A DNA stretch of 64,000 nucleotides from Gymnothorax reevesii (Eukaryota > Chordata > Actinopteri > Anguilliformes > Muraenidae): the NCBI GenBank assembly GCA_029721435.1, contig CM056588.1:42410930-42474929 (forward strand). The letters are read 5' to 3'. The notes under the pieces were generated by a model. That model did no database searches. It saw only the letters and a program-made list of their open reading frames with translations, and was not told the origin of the DNA. Positions 1-12,194 of this stretch are shown here, piece after piece (within the stretch, counting starts at the first letter, position 1; each line of letters opens with the position of its first letter). The position numbers were made by a program, and so were the translations under genes.

Positions 1-1379
1 ACTTCCTCTCCCGCAGGCATCATACTTCTGAAAGTTGATTATTATTCTCATCTCAGGTTTTTTGACCTCTTGGTCTGATTTTTGCCTCCACCAAGAAAGT
101 TGTGTGATCATTTGAGTTCGCTGGTTTTGTTTGTATGTTTGTTGGATGGATTATGTAAAAACGAATGGATGGATTTGCATGATAGTTTTACCAGAGGTAG
201 ATCTTGGCCTTTCTTGGAGGTGATTAGATTTTGGGAGTGGTCTGGATCTGGATCAGGGATTTTTAGCTCACTTTGTCAACGAACCAAAGGGAGCTTATGG
301 GATCACGCGGGGGCGTCGGCAGGTGTGTTATCCCTGATCTTCTTCTGCCAAACTACTGAAGGGATCAATGTGAAATTTGGTGTTGAGGTGCATATGGATA
401 CACAGATTAAAGTTGGTGCTTGGTGTCAAACCCAACATCAAACATAACCACTAGTCAGCCATATTTAAAATTGCACTGTATCATTTGAAAGCAGGTAGTA
501 TACTGAAACTTTGCGCGCACACTCTTTTGAGGACATTAAAATTGAAGCTGAGCTCGTAATTTGCAACAATACCGCTCCCTGGAGCAGTACACTTAAGCCC
601 TGTAGCCGACTGGTTAACTCTTCAGTATATAATGCTGGGTACAACGATCTTATCTCTGGGGCTTGATATTTCAATGGAGCGGCAAAAAAAATTAAAAAAT
701 GATGAAACATCAAAACGTCATGCAGAATTTTGCTTGAAATTTTAGTTTTTTTTCCCTGCGCAAATAACTAAAGATTTCTTCATTTTCCCAATGTTGGACC
801 CTAGAACAAAAAAATAATACTACCACTTGTCAGCTTACATCACACCCAGCCTGAAATAAACCGAGCGAGCTACAGAGCTCATGGGCCTATTTTAGGATTC
901 TTCACCAATGCAAGAAGGCAAAATTTGACATTCTTTGTCACATCTTCACAAATACATAATGATTTGAAATGCGAAAAATTGGGGCCATTTTCTCAAGAAA
1001 ATATTGCGTTCTGTTCTGAATCCAGGCACCTTTCTGGATCCAGGGACTCGGCTTATGCAAACAGTGTACATACACTCATGCCACTATTGTACAATAAATC
1101 ATGGATGTAAAGGCTTTCACTCAGCATTAAATTATTGCTGAGATGATGCAGATTCCTGCTACATAAAAAGATATAGACAATCTTTGACAGGGGTGTCCTT
1201 GGTGTTGATAAATGGGGGATCGTTCAGCCCTGGTGGAGGTTTGCGATCACAGATTGCTGTTGTTTATTTCTGCTGCTAATGTTTTATTCATTTTGGCTCC
1301 AGAAGGGATGAGTGCCTGTGCTTGCCTCACTGCTAAGAGCGGGAACAGGTTCTGCGCAAAAAAAGAGCACCCAGAACCA
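1..1379. other. Intronic stretch, nothing recognised
   Basis: No convincing exon, RNA gene or transposon end is seen here. Short open frames are uninterrupted only by chance and have no recognisable domain. By position it is probably intron sequence of kcnq1, whose last exon lies at 42.2 kb on the + strand (inference). Confidence 0.5.
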
Positions 1380-1384
1380 TGAGC

Positions 1385-1795
1385 TGCTTTGTGTGGGTTC
1401 TGTTTGGAACACTGCTTGCAGATGGGACCGAGTTTTTCTGTATGGGTTCTGGTGGTTTGGTTCTGTTCAAAAAACCTATGCGTGAATGGTAGAGTATCAT
1501 TCTATGTGGGTTCAGTTAGTTTGGTTCTGTTCAGGTCCTGGAGTGTGGATTTTGCAGAATGGACATTCTCCTGGTTTGGTTCTGTGATGAGGTCAGTGCT
1601 CGGCTGGTACAGAACTGTTCTCTGTGTGTTCTTTTAATTTGTTTTTTTTAGAACCTTGAATGTGGATTGCATGTAGTGGTGCCATGTGAGTCTTGTTGAT
1701 TTGGTTCCGTTCATGATCAGAACACTGTGTGGGGATGGTACAGAACTGTTCTCTATGGGTTCTGCTGATTCAGCTCTTTGGATTCATTTTGAAGC
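1385..1795. repeat. Worn tandem repeat, roughly 80-bp unit
   Basis: The phrases 'tggttctgtt', 'gtgtggat' and 'tacagaactgttctct' recur at roughly 80-base intervals, for example the tacagaactgttctct block near 1609 and again near 1739. The copies are heavily diverged, so this is an old minisatellite rather than a young array. Open frames over it are by-products. Confidence 0.5.
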
Positions 1796-1829
1796 TGTTG
1801 AACTCATCTGAAACTATCATGGTACAGAG

Positions 1830-1960
1830 TGTGTGAGTGTGCTCAAGCATGTGTGTGAGCATGTCTGTGTCTGTCGGCCTGTTGGTATGTCTGCATATGT
1901 GTGTGTCTGTGTGTGCGTATGTGTGTGTGTGTGTGCGTGCGTGCGTGCGCGCGTGCGTGC

Positions 1961-2006
<46 letters not shown>
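1830..2006. repeat. GT/GC microsatellite cluster
   Basis: The run begins as irregular GT-rich sequence, passes through a GTGC-rich section (about 1934-1963) and ends in a pure (GT)n run up to about 2006. Open frames on either strand here encode only Thr-His or Cys-Val type repeats and are not genes. Confidence 0.95.
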
Positions 2007-2008
<2 letters not shown>

Positions 2009-3250
2009 CTGACTGGCAGTCTGCCCCTGGACTGCAGTAGCAGATGTGTAAGCGCCCTGCAGTGTCGGCCCAGGTAACCAGAGCAGCAGCTGTAGATCCC
2101 TGATAATGTGCTCTGGAAATGTTCCCAGGCCAATCCGTCCCGTAACGCTGCCACTGAGGTGTAGCGCTCGCCTCACTAAACTGTGCTGCCACATAGACAG
2201 AGTTGAGTTTCAAGAATTCCTGAATATGCATCAAATTTCCCAAATTCATATTTTTGATTGATGTGTTCAAATTCAATTAACCAACTGGGTTACAGTTACC
2301 AGCTGTGTTTCTTCAAACCACACAATGTACAAGTTTATCTGAGCTTATCAGAAAGGTAAGCACTGACCTTATATTGTGCTACGTTCTACATTTCTGGTAC
2401 AATATTGGCATTTTGCAGAAATGAGCTTAAAGTGTTTGTTTGGAAACTGATTTCAGGCATTTATCTCTGATGATGGTGGATGGGGATTGCATTCACCAAT
2501 TGTAAGCAGGTCTCTGTGTATGAATCATGGGTTTGTGAAAAAGGCCTGACAGATACATTATCAGAGCACAGATAGCTGGCACATCAGGGCTTCCAGCATC
2601 CTGTTTACAGCAATTTGGCAGACTTTTTAAAACTGTGAACCTGCGCTTGGGGCAGGGCTGAGATAACAGAGGTCTGTCAGTGTCTGGAGAGCACTGAGGA
2701 GATGGATAAAGAAGTTTAGAGTTCACACTGACACACACACACTCATACGCACATGCACACACAGGTGTGCTGAGGTCATAGCATCACATGACCATTCACC
2801 AACCAGCTGAATGGAAATTTCTGGGCCGCTGTACTATCCTGTTCCCTTCAGTCCTTCTTATTCGGTACCACAGAGGGACGACTGAACTCCATTACCATCA
2901 TTACCCTGATTTCCAACTAAAATACTGGAGATTGTACACATGTTAGAGTAGATCATTACGTGATATTATAAGCCACTCTGATACTACTGTCAATGCAGGA
3001 CCAGCCTTTCAATCCCAGTTCAGCACTTGGCCTGTAGGCCCCTGTTCCTTAAGTCACGTTCCATGAGGATCAAGAACTGTTGTTTTTACAACCTCCCTTT
3101 GCCTGAAGCCAGTCTGGCCGATCAGCAGAGCTAGTTGTTTAATTACCTTGTAGGAAAGAAGGCCAGGGCTGAATTTGGATTGGAGTGCCCCTGTTCCAGG
3201 CTATAAGCTACCCCTGAAATCACCTCTCAGTGTCCATAGAGATGGTGATT
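2007..3250. other. Intronic stretch, nothing recognised
   Basis: Apart from a short (CA)n patch near 2730-2762, this is sequence of ordinary complexity without a supported feature. Confidence 0.45.
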
Positions 3251-3254
3251 GGTT

Positions 3255-3470
3255 ATTAAATCAAATCAACCTGAATTTGTGTAGAGCTTCTCACAAAGTG
3301 GTTTGACCTAAGCCTCCACTGGAGCAAGGCTAGGGCAACAGTAGAAAGGAAGACCTTCCTGTTGGCAGGTCTAAAATGTGATACCATCCTTCCCTGGCCG
3401 GCTGAAGGTATGAGTTTTAACTGACCAACACCTTCGGTCTCCCAGTAACTCAACAAGCCCTCAGGAGTCT
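3255..3470. repeat. Relic of a common fish interspersed repeat
   Basis: The segment reading 'tgacctaagcctccactgga' followed by a gagcaaggctagggcaacagt-like phrase resembles a widespread fish repeat with 'cctccactgagcaagc...gaggcgacagtggcaaggaaaaactccc'-type wording. The copy is diverged and its ends are not visible. Assignment rests on recollection of the family, so confidence is modest. Confidence 0.4.
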
Positions 3471-3504
3471 TAATACCACATACACTTCTTTTACACATTT
3501 TTAT

Positions 3505-3745
3505 CGTCAACCTTTAAACTCGCGAGCGCAGAAATGTGCGGCTCCACCCCCACCCGCACAGTAACGGTAATGCAAGCCTCATGCCAGCTATCGCAGCCAT
3601 TGGGGTTTTACGAGCCAAATTTTACAAATGATTTTAATGGGAACAGCCTGGGGGACCGGGGACCGGGCGCTTTGGGACTACCGTTTTAACGAGGGGCTTT
3701 ATTTAAAACAACTGTTGGCACCGTCACCCCCCCACCCCCAAAAGC
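3505..3745. other. Candidate conserved non-coding block
   Basis: Complex, non-repetitive sequence with a homeobox-like core (ttttacgagccaaattttac near 3606) and an A/T-rich TTTATTTAAAA patch near 3700, next to otherwise worn DNA. It has the look of an intronic regulatory block, but only cross-species alignment could show that. This is inference. Confidence 0.2.
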
Positions 3746-4084
3746 TCTCGCTTGCATATGAGTGTATATCTGCACTTTAGCTGAGGCTGAAGCATGGCGG
3801 GGTCCCAGCTGCTGAGAGGGTGGGGGTGTTGAGGGTGGTGTGGGGGTGGGTAATGAAGTGGGACGTCGTGTTCCCCTCAGGAATGAGAAGAGCGTTGCAC
3901 TGTAATGAGCCAGAGCTGGTGGGAGCAGGATGTGGGGGGGATAGTTGGGCTGGTTGAGAGGTAGGCTACAGAGATGTACCTCAGACCTATATGCTGTTCT
4001 GAGTTCTGAGATAGGTGTTGTATCACTCTTTAGAGCTGACCGACCTACTGGTGATCCATTTTGTGCGTCATGTGTTTGTATGAA

Positions 4085-4124
4085 TTTTGGTGTGCATGAG
4101 TATGCGTGTGTCTGAGAGTGTATG

Positions 4125-4162
<38 letters not shown>

Positions 4163-4335
4163 TGCAATTTTGGGTTAGAGAGAGTTTTTGCAAATGGACT
4201 GAGTTCCACAGCATGAGTGATTGCATGTGTGAATGTGTGGGCGAGTGTGTTTCTGGAGTGTGTTTCTATGCGTACATGTACGTGTGTGTTTGTGCGAGAG
4301 AGAGAGTAGGAGAGTGTGTATTTGTGTGTGCACTT
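4085..4335. repeat. GT-rich low-complexity tract
   Basis: A pure (GT)n core at about 4132-4163 sits inside a broad GT/GAGT-rich tract. Frames on both strands are open through it only because of composition. Confidence 0.9.
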
Positions 4336-4559
4336 GTGCTTTCTGAGAATGATTCCCTTTCTCAATAACAGAATTCATTGTCTCTGTTAGTCCAGTGAAA
4401 AGCTTGTCAGATAAACGTCTCAAGCATTAACCCCGCCCCCCACCTACACCCGCTCCACTAAGGCATTCACTCTAACCAATCACCTTGACCTTGGACTGTC
4501 TGTACCGAACCATAACCATCAGCCAGAAACTTTGCATCAGCCAGACTCCACTCTGTCTG

Positions 4560-4785
4560 TCTCCCTGTCAGGCCAAATCCAGAGTACATGCTAACTGTCT
4601 CTCTGGTGGGCCACACCTATATAGTACACTCATAGTCTTTTTGGCTGGCCAAATCTAAAGTGTACACGCCGGCTGTCTGTCTGTCCGGCCAAATCTATTC
4701 AGTACACACTTACTGCGTCTGTCTGTCTGGCCAAATCTATTCAGTACAAACTTACTGTGTCCATCTGTCTATTTGGCAGGTCTTT
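4560..4785. repeat. Short tandem repeat, about 41-bp unit
   Basis: The phrase 'ggccaaatctattcagtac' or a diverged form recurs near 4572, 4609, 4648, 4688 and 4729, each followed by a ctgtctgtctg segment. That gives about five copies of a ~41-bp unit, with the last two nearly identical. Confidence 0.75.
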
Positions 4786-4789
4786 ATCA

Positions 4790-6650
4790 GACTCTGAACA
4801 GGAGAACTACAAGCAAAACCAGGAATAACAGTGATCAGGCTCATTAATCGGCAGTATATCTTTGCTATTTACTTGTCCCATATCCTTGTCAAAGGAAATT
4901 TCCTATCAGCAATAGAACAAAGTTGAGCTTAAATACACTGGTATAGCGAGGAGGAAATGGGTATTTGGTGTGAGGATCGACAGAGTGAATGGTGAATTGA
5001 TGGAAACACTGACAAGACGGAGTGTATGAATTAACTCATAAATGTAACTGTGAGAAAAACTCGGAACGAAACTGGTGCGGTGAAACGCAGGAAGTGACAG
5101 ATGTCATGGACCCTGTCAGTGTCTCTCTGCAAGAGCCAGGCCAAGCACTCTTCAGGAAACTACCTGCACGACCTCAAAACCAGTGTTGAACCGCAACATG
5201 TTTGTTCTACGCCGTGTTTGATTATCTCACATCTGTGCCAGTTGTGCAACATTAGGCAGTTCAGTTCACACCCCTGGGCTTTCACAGATGGGTTTGAAAT
5301 CACCAAGGCAACCCTGTAAGACCCTGTGTTTGGAGTTGGAGAATCCTGCTCCCCTTTATGTTCTTCTTCATGACCGACTCACAACCAGCCTAAGATGATG
5401 TAGTTTTTTTAAAGCAAAGATATGCATACCTATTTTTATGCAGAATTATACAACCTATTCTAGACTACTTTGCATGATTGACAATCGAACCATTTATTCA
5501 TTTAATAATCAGGAGCGATCAGTAGCTAATAATGATTGAAAAGTGGTGGTGACAAGGACATAACTGTGCAAAAATATGAGACTTTAACGATGGCAATAAT
5601 CTGAATGACTAATTATAAAAGACTTTCTCTGAATCCCATCTCTAGTTGTTGCATTGTCTGCATTAAAAATCATGAAAGATTCGTGTAAAATGAGGGGAGA
5701 TTTATTTTAAGATTTTAACATTTTTGTTAAGTGTTGTAAAGCATACAGATACTGGGAAAACATCTTGTTAAGTTAGCCATCTTGCTTTGAACCAACATAT
5801 AAAAGATTTAAGCTGAAACTACTTAGGGCTAAGCACAGCAAGTCCAGCACACAAATTTATAAAAATCTCTGCCATTTCATGAGCATTTTAATTCACTGAT
5901 GCTGTCCACAAATAAATTAACCAGTTATTCTCCTGATTGAACATAGTAATTGTAATTGAGTGAATAAATTGTTTGATTAGTAGGTTGGGACTCATTATAG
6001 ATTAAAAGGTGAAGTCAGCCTATATGCTAACTGGCCTCTGATGTCCTGTTTCCAGTTTAAGGTGTTTGTAACATGTCTGGCTGTTTTTAGATGGTTGACC
6101 AGCTAATTTTACCTGCTAAGGTTTCAAGTCAGCTGACTCAGGGCTGCGAACAGATCAGCCAGAGTCAGACACAGGCCTGTTATCTCCAGTCACAGGTCAG
6201 CCACAACCAGCTATAAGTTTGAGAAACTCTGTTTAAAACATTTTTGTTGGAGATTGTGGCAGAGGGTCAAATGGCCTTTGGTTCAATGTGCCATTAAACT
6301 TGGCTAATGAAGCTTCAGTCTAAATTCCCTCTCCTATCTTACCTGAATCCAGGCCCTCCCATTGGATGTGCTTTTCTTACCCTGAATCATTTGCTCAGTG
6401 TGGCTTATTCAGGGCTTATCTGAACCTGCAGTGAGAATCATGGCAGAAGGGTTGTTGAAATAACCAGGCTGTTGGAAGATTGGAACGGTGTTTTGGCATC
6501 ATACTGTTGAGCAGTGCTAAAATATGCTAAAACAAATGGTGGTGATTCTAGTTTACAGACAATGCAAACCAGCTGTTGCTTAGATAGTGTCTTAGCACAA
6601 ACGGTCACTTACTGGGACAGCCTTACGGGTTATTTGGAACAGGCAGGGGT
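4790..6650. other. Intronic stretch, nothing recognised
   Basis: A/T-leaning sequence of normal complexity. No splice-bounded exon resembling kcnq1 was found, and no transposon ends are visible. Confidence 0.4.
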
Positions 6651-6654
6651 GTTA

Positions 6655-6790
6655 CACTGCAGGGGTGTTAAACTCCAGGCCTGACAGTGTTAATGTTACT
6701 TACCAGCCCAGTTCCTGGAGATGTACCATCCTCCATGTTTTCACTCCAACCATAATAGTTCACACTCAGTTCAACACTGAGAGGTCTGCA
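6655..6790. mobile_element. Relic of a hAT-type fish MITE
   Basis: The segment begins with 'caggggtgttaaactccagg', like the CAGGGGTG terminal repeat of fish hAT elements. It continues with a 'cagttcctggagatgtacc' and 'tttcactccaacc' phrase known from the same class. The other end and a target-site duplication are not recognisable, so this is a partial, old copy. Confidence 0.45.
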
Positions 6791-7305
6791 TTTACTGGAC
6801 ATTTCGAGGAGGCCACAGTGGCAAATTATTCGTAGGTTTGGAGTAAAACCTACGGGATTGCTGATTACTCAAAACGGGCCTGAGATGATTCTGCTGTAGG
6901 GTGGGGCTGTGAGTGACAGAATGCTGTGAACAAGCACTGCAGTTAATTCAGCACGGCTGTGCCAGATGGCTGCGCTCGCCGAGGTCAGCGTGTCATTAGG
7001 AGCAGGCGATAGCGTGTGCTGCATTATCGCTGCTTGGTGGGGAGACTCTATCAGTCAGCACTGGGACTTCTGCGTCATGGGGATGTGGGAGGAGAGCTGC
7101 TCGTGATGGGACGGGGGGGGTGGGGGGGGGTGGAGTGGGCTGTAGGGTGAGGGGGGGCATTGGCCCAGTGTAGCTGAAGATGCTATCAGCACCCCACCAC
7201 GACCACCTCAACCCCCCCCCACCCCCCCGGTTGGGAGTTACTCTGGCACCCTGCCCTGATCCAGTCTCCTAAACAGGGGTGCAGGGGTACAGAGCGGATG
7301 GCTTT
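6791..7305. other. Intronic DNA with G-run and C-run blocks
   Basis: Sequence without a gene. It contains dense G-runs on the + strand at about 7110-7160 and C-runs at about 7210-7230. These could form G-quadruplexes on opposite strands, but this is only a composition-based inference. Confidence 0.5.
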
Positions 7306-7309
7306 GCAC

Positions 7310-7960
7310 TCAGGCCTGTGTGTGAGAGGAGTGTGTGTGAGAGGGGTGTGTGTGTGTGCTGACTCTTCTCTGTTTGGTTCCCGGTTGCGATGTGGACTCC
7401 TGCCAATTGCCAAAAAGTGTCAGATTACGAGAGAGCAGTCAGACTTATCTGTGAAACCTGGAGAGACAGGAGAAGGGCTAATGAGCCTTTCCAGAGTCGC
7501 AGTCTCTCTGTTTCCATATAAATGTACGTGTGAGTGACTGTGATGTGTGTGTGTGTGTGTGTGTGTGTATGCACTTGCACGTTTGTATATGTGCATGTAC
7601 GTATGTGTGCATCTTTGCATTTGTTTGTGTGCATGCTAATGCACTCTAATGTATGTGAGTGCACGGGCGTGGGTGTGTCCACGTCAATATGACTTTGTGC
7701 GTGTGTACGTGTGTCTGCACGTCCACATGACTGCGTGCATGTCTGTGCATGTGCTCGTGCACATATGACCTTGTGCATGTGGCTGCATGTGTGTGTGCAC
7801 GTCAGTATGACTGTGTGCATGTGTGTACATGCGTGTGTGTGTGTGTGAGTGTGCACATCCATCTGACAGTGTGCGTGCATGTGTGCCTTTATATGCGCAT
7901 GTAGTGACACACGTGTGTGGGTGTGTGTGTGTGTAGTTGCGCATGTGTGCGTGTTTTGTT
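7310..7960. repeat. GT-rich tract with GTGCATGT variants
   Basis: The tract mixes (GT)n with recurrent 'gtgcatgt' and 'cacgt' motifs over more than 600 bases. Open frames up to 161 codons on the minus strand are Thr-His repeats and not genes. Confidence 0.9.
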
Positions 7961-8139
7961 TGATTTCTGCAGAGAGATTGCTCTCTCTCGCCTGCGGCTC
8001 CGGGGCTTGTCAGCGATTGTTTTTGGGAAAAGCGCGTCTGTGTTAGACTGCAGCCCATCTACCCTCGCTATCAGAGAGAGCGGGACTGTCTGGGCCTGTC
8101 GGGCGGGCGGCCGCTGGCAGCGCCTGCAGGGGGACTGGA

Positions 8140-8290
8140 GAGCTGTTGACTGATGACTTTTACATTAGTGATGAAATCAGCGATAACGAAATTACTTTAT
8201 TTAGCTGCTACGAGGGTATTATTACCGCTGCTGATTTTATCTCACTGGTGCTATGACGGTATTTTTCATTCATAATGTTTTTTTGGCGGG
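8140..8290. other. Candidate conserved non-coding block
   Basis: An island of complex, A/T-leaning sequence (from 'tgatgacttttacattag' to 'ttcattcataatg') lies between a GT tract and an interspersed repeat. It lacks coding character. It could be an intronic enhancer, but nothing in the sequence alone proves it. Confidence 0.2.
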
Positions 8291-8394
8291 ATGAAACTTT
8301 GTGGTGAACAGGAGTAATGCTCTCTGCGGCCTGGACACACACACATGCAACGTTCTTGTAAATCTTACAAAGTGAGAGCCAATTAATGTTTTTT

Positions 8395-8625
8395 TTTTTT
8401 CCCAACAGACATTTTCAAAAGTCTTCATGACTACAAAGGCAAATTTCGACTTATTAGTTAAGGTTAGGGGTAAGGTTAGAATTAGGGATAGGTTAATGTT
8501 TGGGAAAGGATTTGGGTGAGGCATACATTGCTTATTCGTCAGATTAGGGAAAGGCTGTGGAGACACAGAAAGAATGAATGGAGGTAAATGTAATGTCCTC
8601 ACAAAGATATAAGTACAAGGAAGTG
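8395..8625 (-). repeat. TGTCCTCACAAAG-type fish repeat, copy A
   Basis: Ends at 'aatgtcctcacaaagatata' (8591-8610) and contains a 'gttaaggttaggggtaaggttag' type core. The same sequence occurs in the opposite orientation at 14692-14970, including the matching 'cattcattctt...tgtgtctc(t/c)acag' and 'aggcaaatt' blocks. Minus orientation is assigned relative to that second copy. It is flanked by CA/GT microsatellite. Confidence 0.75.
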
Positions 8626-8659
8626 CGTGTGTGCTATGTGTGTGGATGCAGAAAGGCAC

Positions 8660-8862
8660 AAACACAGACAGGCAGACAGACAGACAGACACACTCACAAA
8701 CCCAATGAGTAATTGCCTCCCTGTTGTACACACAGTACACAGACACAAATTCTCTCGCTCCCTCACTCTCACTCTGTTACTGTCTCTCCCCCCTCTCTCT
8801 GCACACCTAAGAGCACGCGTATGCGCACATGCACACACACACACACACGCACACAGGTGTGC
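8660..8862. repeat. CAGA and CA microsatellites
   Basis: A (CAGA)n run at about 8665-8690, a CTCT-rich part, and (CA)n at about 8831-8850. Confidence 0.85.
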
Positions 8863-8999
8863 TCTTAGGTGTGCTGTGTTGAATGAGGTGCAGCTGTGGT
8901 CTGCAGCAGGAATGTGGGACTTGATGTGGAATTAAATGTGCAGCCGCACACCATACCTGCTTATCAGATAGTGTGCCCCAGCACTGTGGCTCCCTCTGT

Positions 9000-9280
9000 C
9001 CTGCTCTATCTCTCTCTGTCTCTATCTCTTTTATACTTTCTCTCTTCTTTCATAGTTATTGTTGGCAATGAATTATGGAAATTAGCGGAATAGTGTGCCA
9101 AATAACCCACTTTATGTATTTCTCCCTCTGTTATTTCCTCTCTCCCTCTCTGACTATCTCTCTCCTTCCCTCCCCTCTTTCTCCCCCCTCCCCCTCTCTC
9201 TTTTTCCATCTCCCTCTCTGCTTCTCTCCCTATCTCTCATATATATTTCCCTGTCTCCCCTCCCCCCTCCCTGCTGGTCT
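9000..9280. repeat. Polypyrimidine tract
   Basis: Nearly 280 bases of CTCT/CCCT-rich sequence on the + strand, with brief interruptions between about 9060 and 9115. Long homopyrimidine tracts can adopt triplex structures, but here I only report the composition. Confidence 0.85.
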
Positions 9281-9499
9281 CTGTACCTCTCGGGACAGAA
9301 ATTGCTCTGCTCTGTGCAGAGGCGGGGGGGGAGTTGTGTTCCCGGGGGATATGGCCCCTGTGCAGGTCGTGATCCTTTGACACCCCCCTCCCAAGAGCTC
9401 TGTCATGGTGCGTCGGCCTTTTAAGAACCTGCACCTGCTGCCAGCCAGATGGGGCCCACACTGTTCTGAGAGACGATGCCTTGCATTGCGGCACCCACG

Positions 9500-10070
9500 C
9501 TGGTCTTAGTGCCTGGTCTAACCTGTGCTGTGGGGCCCATATTGGTCTGAATGCTGATCTTTTACTCTACCTTGTGCTATGCGGCCCACACTGAGCTTTG
9601 TGGTGATTGCTAACACTGCCCTACACTATGAGGTCCACACCGGTCTGAGTGCTAATTGCTAACTCTACCTTGTGCTATGTGGCCCACACTGAGCTAAGTG
9701 CTGATTGCTTACGCTGCCCTACACTATGGGGTCCACACCGATCTGAATGCTTAATGTGAATCGCTAACTCTACCTTGTGCTGTGTGGCCCACACTGAGCT
9801 TAGTGCTGATCGCTAATGTTACACTATGCTGTGTGGCCTACACTGGTCTTTACAATGTCTTTACCCTGCACTATGGGGTCTACACTGGTCTGAATGCTAG
9901 TCAAGAACTCTGCCTTGTGCTGTGTGGCCAACATGGGCCTGTGCATTATCTCTGCCCTGCGCAGTTTGGCCCACAGTGGTCTGTGCACTGGTCTGCACAC
10001 TATCTTTACCTGCGCGATGAGGCCCACACCAGTCTGTGTGCAATCTCTGCCCTACGTTCTAGGGCCTAGT
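9500..10070. repeat. Old minisatellite, ~60-bp unit
   Basis: Phrases like 'tgtgctatgtggcccacact', 'gagctt(a)agtgctgattgct' and 'ctacactatggggtccacac' recur about every 60 bases, partly as alternating pairs of ~118 bases. About nine or ten diverged copies are present. Open frames over it (up to 176 codons) follow from the repeat. Confidence 0.75.
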
Positions 10071-10374
10071 TCCAGGAAACGGGGTCTGTTTTTCTGTGTC
10101 TGTTCTGGACAGACAACCAGTCTGACCAGACTCTTAAAACAGCATCCCCTGGGGATCACTCTGTCTCAGATTCCTGAATTCTCCCGGTCTCTTTCTCTCT
10201 CACAGACACACACACAAACACTCCCTTTTTTCTTCTTCTACACTCACCCTCTCCAGTGTAATGCATGCTCCCTCTCTCCAAATAGCAGCACAGATCTCTT
10301 TTCTCAGTTTTTCTCAAGCAGATTATGTACAAGGACATATCTCTTTAGAATGCACTCCAGGTTGTGTTTATGTC

Positions 10375-10760
10375 AGGGTGTTAGTGTGCAATTCAGCTTG
10401 TGTCCTGTGTTAGATTGCAGTTGACATGCAGTTTTGGATTTTAGTGTGGATTTCAGCTAGCATCAGTGGTTAGATGTACTGTGCACTCCAGCTCTTGTGT
10501 GTGTTAATGTTTAGTATGCACGCCAAGGTGTGTTAGAGCGCAGGTTTGAGGTTGGGGTGTTGTGTACACCTTGTGTTGTGGTGTGATATGCATATTCAGA
10601 ATATCTTAAGTCTGCATTAGGGGTAGCATGTACCCTGTGTTAGTGCTGTAAGCACAGCAGCATGTTTGTGTTAGGCTGTAATGCGCACTTTTTTGTGTCA
10701 CATACTATGGCACTTTTACGTATTTGGGTGTGATGTGCACTAGCATTTGTGAGGTTTCCT
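10375..10760. repeat. Weak tandem structure, GTGTTAG/GTGCA-rich
   Basis: Recurring 'gtgttag', 'gtgtgcaattcag' and 'tgtgcact' phrases suggest a very worn tandem array. Copy borders cannot be drawn reliably. Confidence 0.3.
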
Positions 10761-10870
10761 GTAGCAGCAGCATCTGCGGTGGCGTGTGAGGGAGGGATGG
10801 AGAGAGAGGAACCCTAACTCGCCCCTGGGCCAGTTGGCTCAAGGCTGCTAACCTACCTGAATTAACCTTG

Positions 10871-12194
10871 TGGCGCTTTTCCACTACATGGTACCGGCTC
10901 TAATCTACTTTACTCTCCTCTGCATCGGGTACTTTTTTGGGGTTGCTTTTCCATTAGAGGATAGTACCGCCTCCGTGGTACCTGCTTGTCGTTGCGATGC
11001 AGCATGTTACTGCTGCAACGACATCCTCAGTTATATCAAGTTAACTTTTATTCCATCGATTTTGTTAAATATTTCTGTTTTTAAATCAGGGCACGCGCAC
11101 TACATAAAAAAAAATGAAAACCTATGAAATGTTTGATTTACGTAATAATGTTATGTCAACTGGTTCCACGTAATAGCTTTGCATAACCTTTATTTGGCTT
11201 CTAACATTTTTTGCCCGTTAAATTAATTGCATTGAGTGGAATGTACTTAACTCAATTGTTTTGGAACCAGTTGACATAACTTTATTAAGTAAATCTAACA
11301 TTTCATAGGGTTTCATTTTTTTTGAGGGTACCATCGCCACGTTATGGCACTAAAGTCCGTGAGTGTTTAATTGTAATTTCTGTTTGACATTGTGGAATCA
11401 CCACGCACCAAGGATGTTAATTTACCATTTTTTTTCCTTCATAACAAAGAAGCAAATAACACACATGACAAAACAATTATTGTTTATTATCTTGACATTC
11501 AGGCTTCATGAAACATTTCACTTTGAAACTGAAGGCAAAACTCGCAGCAAATGCGCATATTACAGGAGATGGCAGAGTATTAGAATTTATCACTTTAAGA
11601 TGCGTCATCTCATCTGATATAACGTTAAGACAAAAATGATTCGTCAACACCCGCAAAGTTATTTTTCTGCGTGATTTTCTTTATACGGGGGTAGCATCAC
11701 ATAACTTTCTCAAAGGGTATAATCAGGGGGGAACATAACTAGACTCAATACCATCACTTAATTTCTCCATGAACTGTGTCACAGGCAAAGAGAAATGCAT
11801 TTCATGAATGTAGCGGCTTTGGTGAACAAGCGAAACCGTGTTTGAAAGGTAAGGCAATGCACAGCATATCGAACGAGTAGCCAAAAACAATATAAATCAA
11901 CGGTCATAATAACTCCACTAATCTTGAGACTCGTCAATCTAACTCGAATGAGATGTCCCGAGGTCGACTACAGAGTCGTCTTTCACAGTGACAATTCTCT
12001 CTGACCAATCATTCGGCTGCAATGTTGCACGTCACATTTTAGTACCTGCTAGTACCTGGTCGGCTGTTTTTTGGAACCCCAGGAGAGCAGGTACCAGAAA
12101 AAGTATCTACTAGTTCCTGGTACCTGGTACTTTTTCCCTAATGGAAAAGCAAAAAAGTAGAGTAGAGCCAGTACGGTGTAGTGGAGAAGCGCCA
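10871..12194. mobile_element. MITE-like DNA element with long terminal inverted repeats
   Basis: The left end (tggcgcttttccactacatg) is the inverted complement of the right end (tagtggagaagcgcca), with few mismatches. The match continues inward: 'ggctctaatctacttt' on the left pairs with 'aaaagtagagtagagcc' on the right, and 'gcttttccattag' with 'ctaatggaaaagc'. GGTACC-like motifs recur in both arms. The total is 1324 bp with no coding region, so it is non-autonomous. I could not identify a convincing target-site duplication, and the superfamily is left open. Confidence 0.8.
11106..11323. mobile_element. Inner inverted-repeat element inside the larger MITE
   Basis: Two arms of about 62 bases face each other (11106-11167 and 11262-11323). 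Both contain 'cctatgaaatgtt(t/a)gattt' and 'gttatgtcaactggttcca', on opposite strands. The spacer is about 94 bases. This could be a later insertion of an unrelated fold-back element or an original part of the host MITE. The surroundings do not settle this. Confidence 0.7.
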
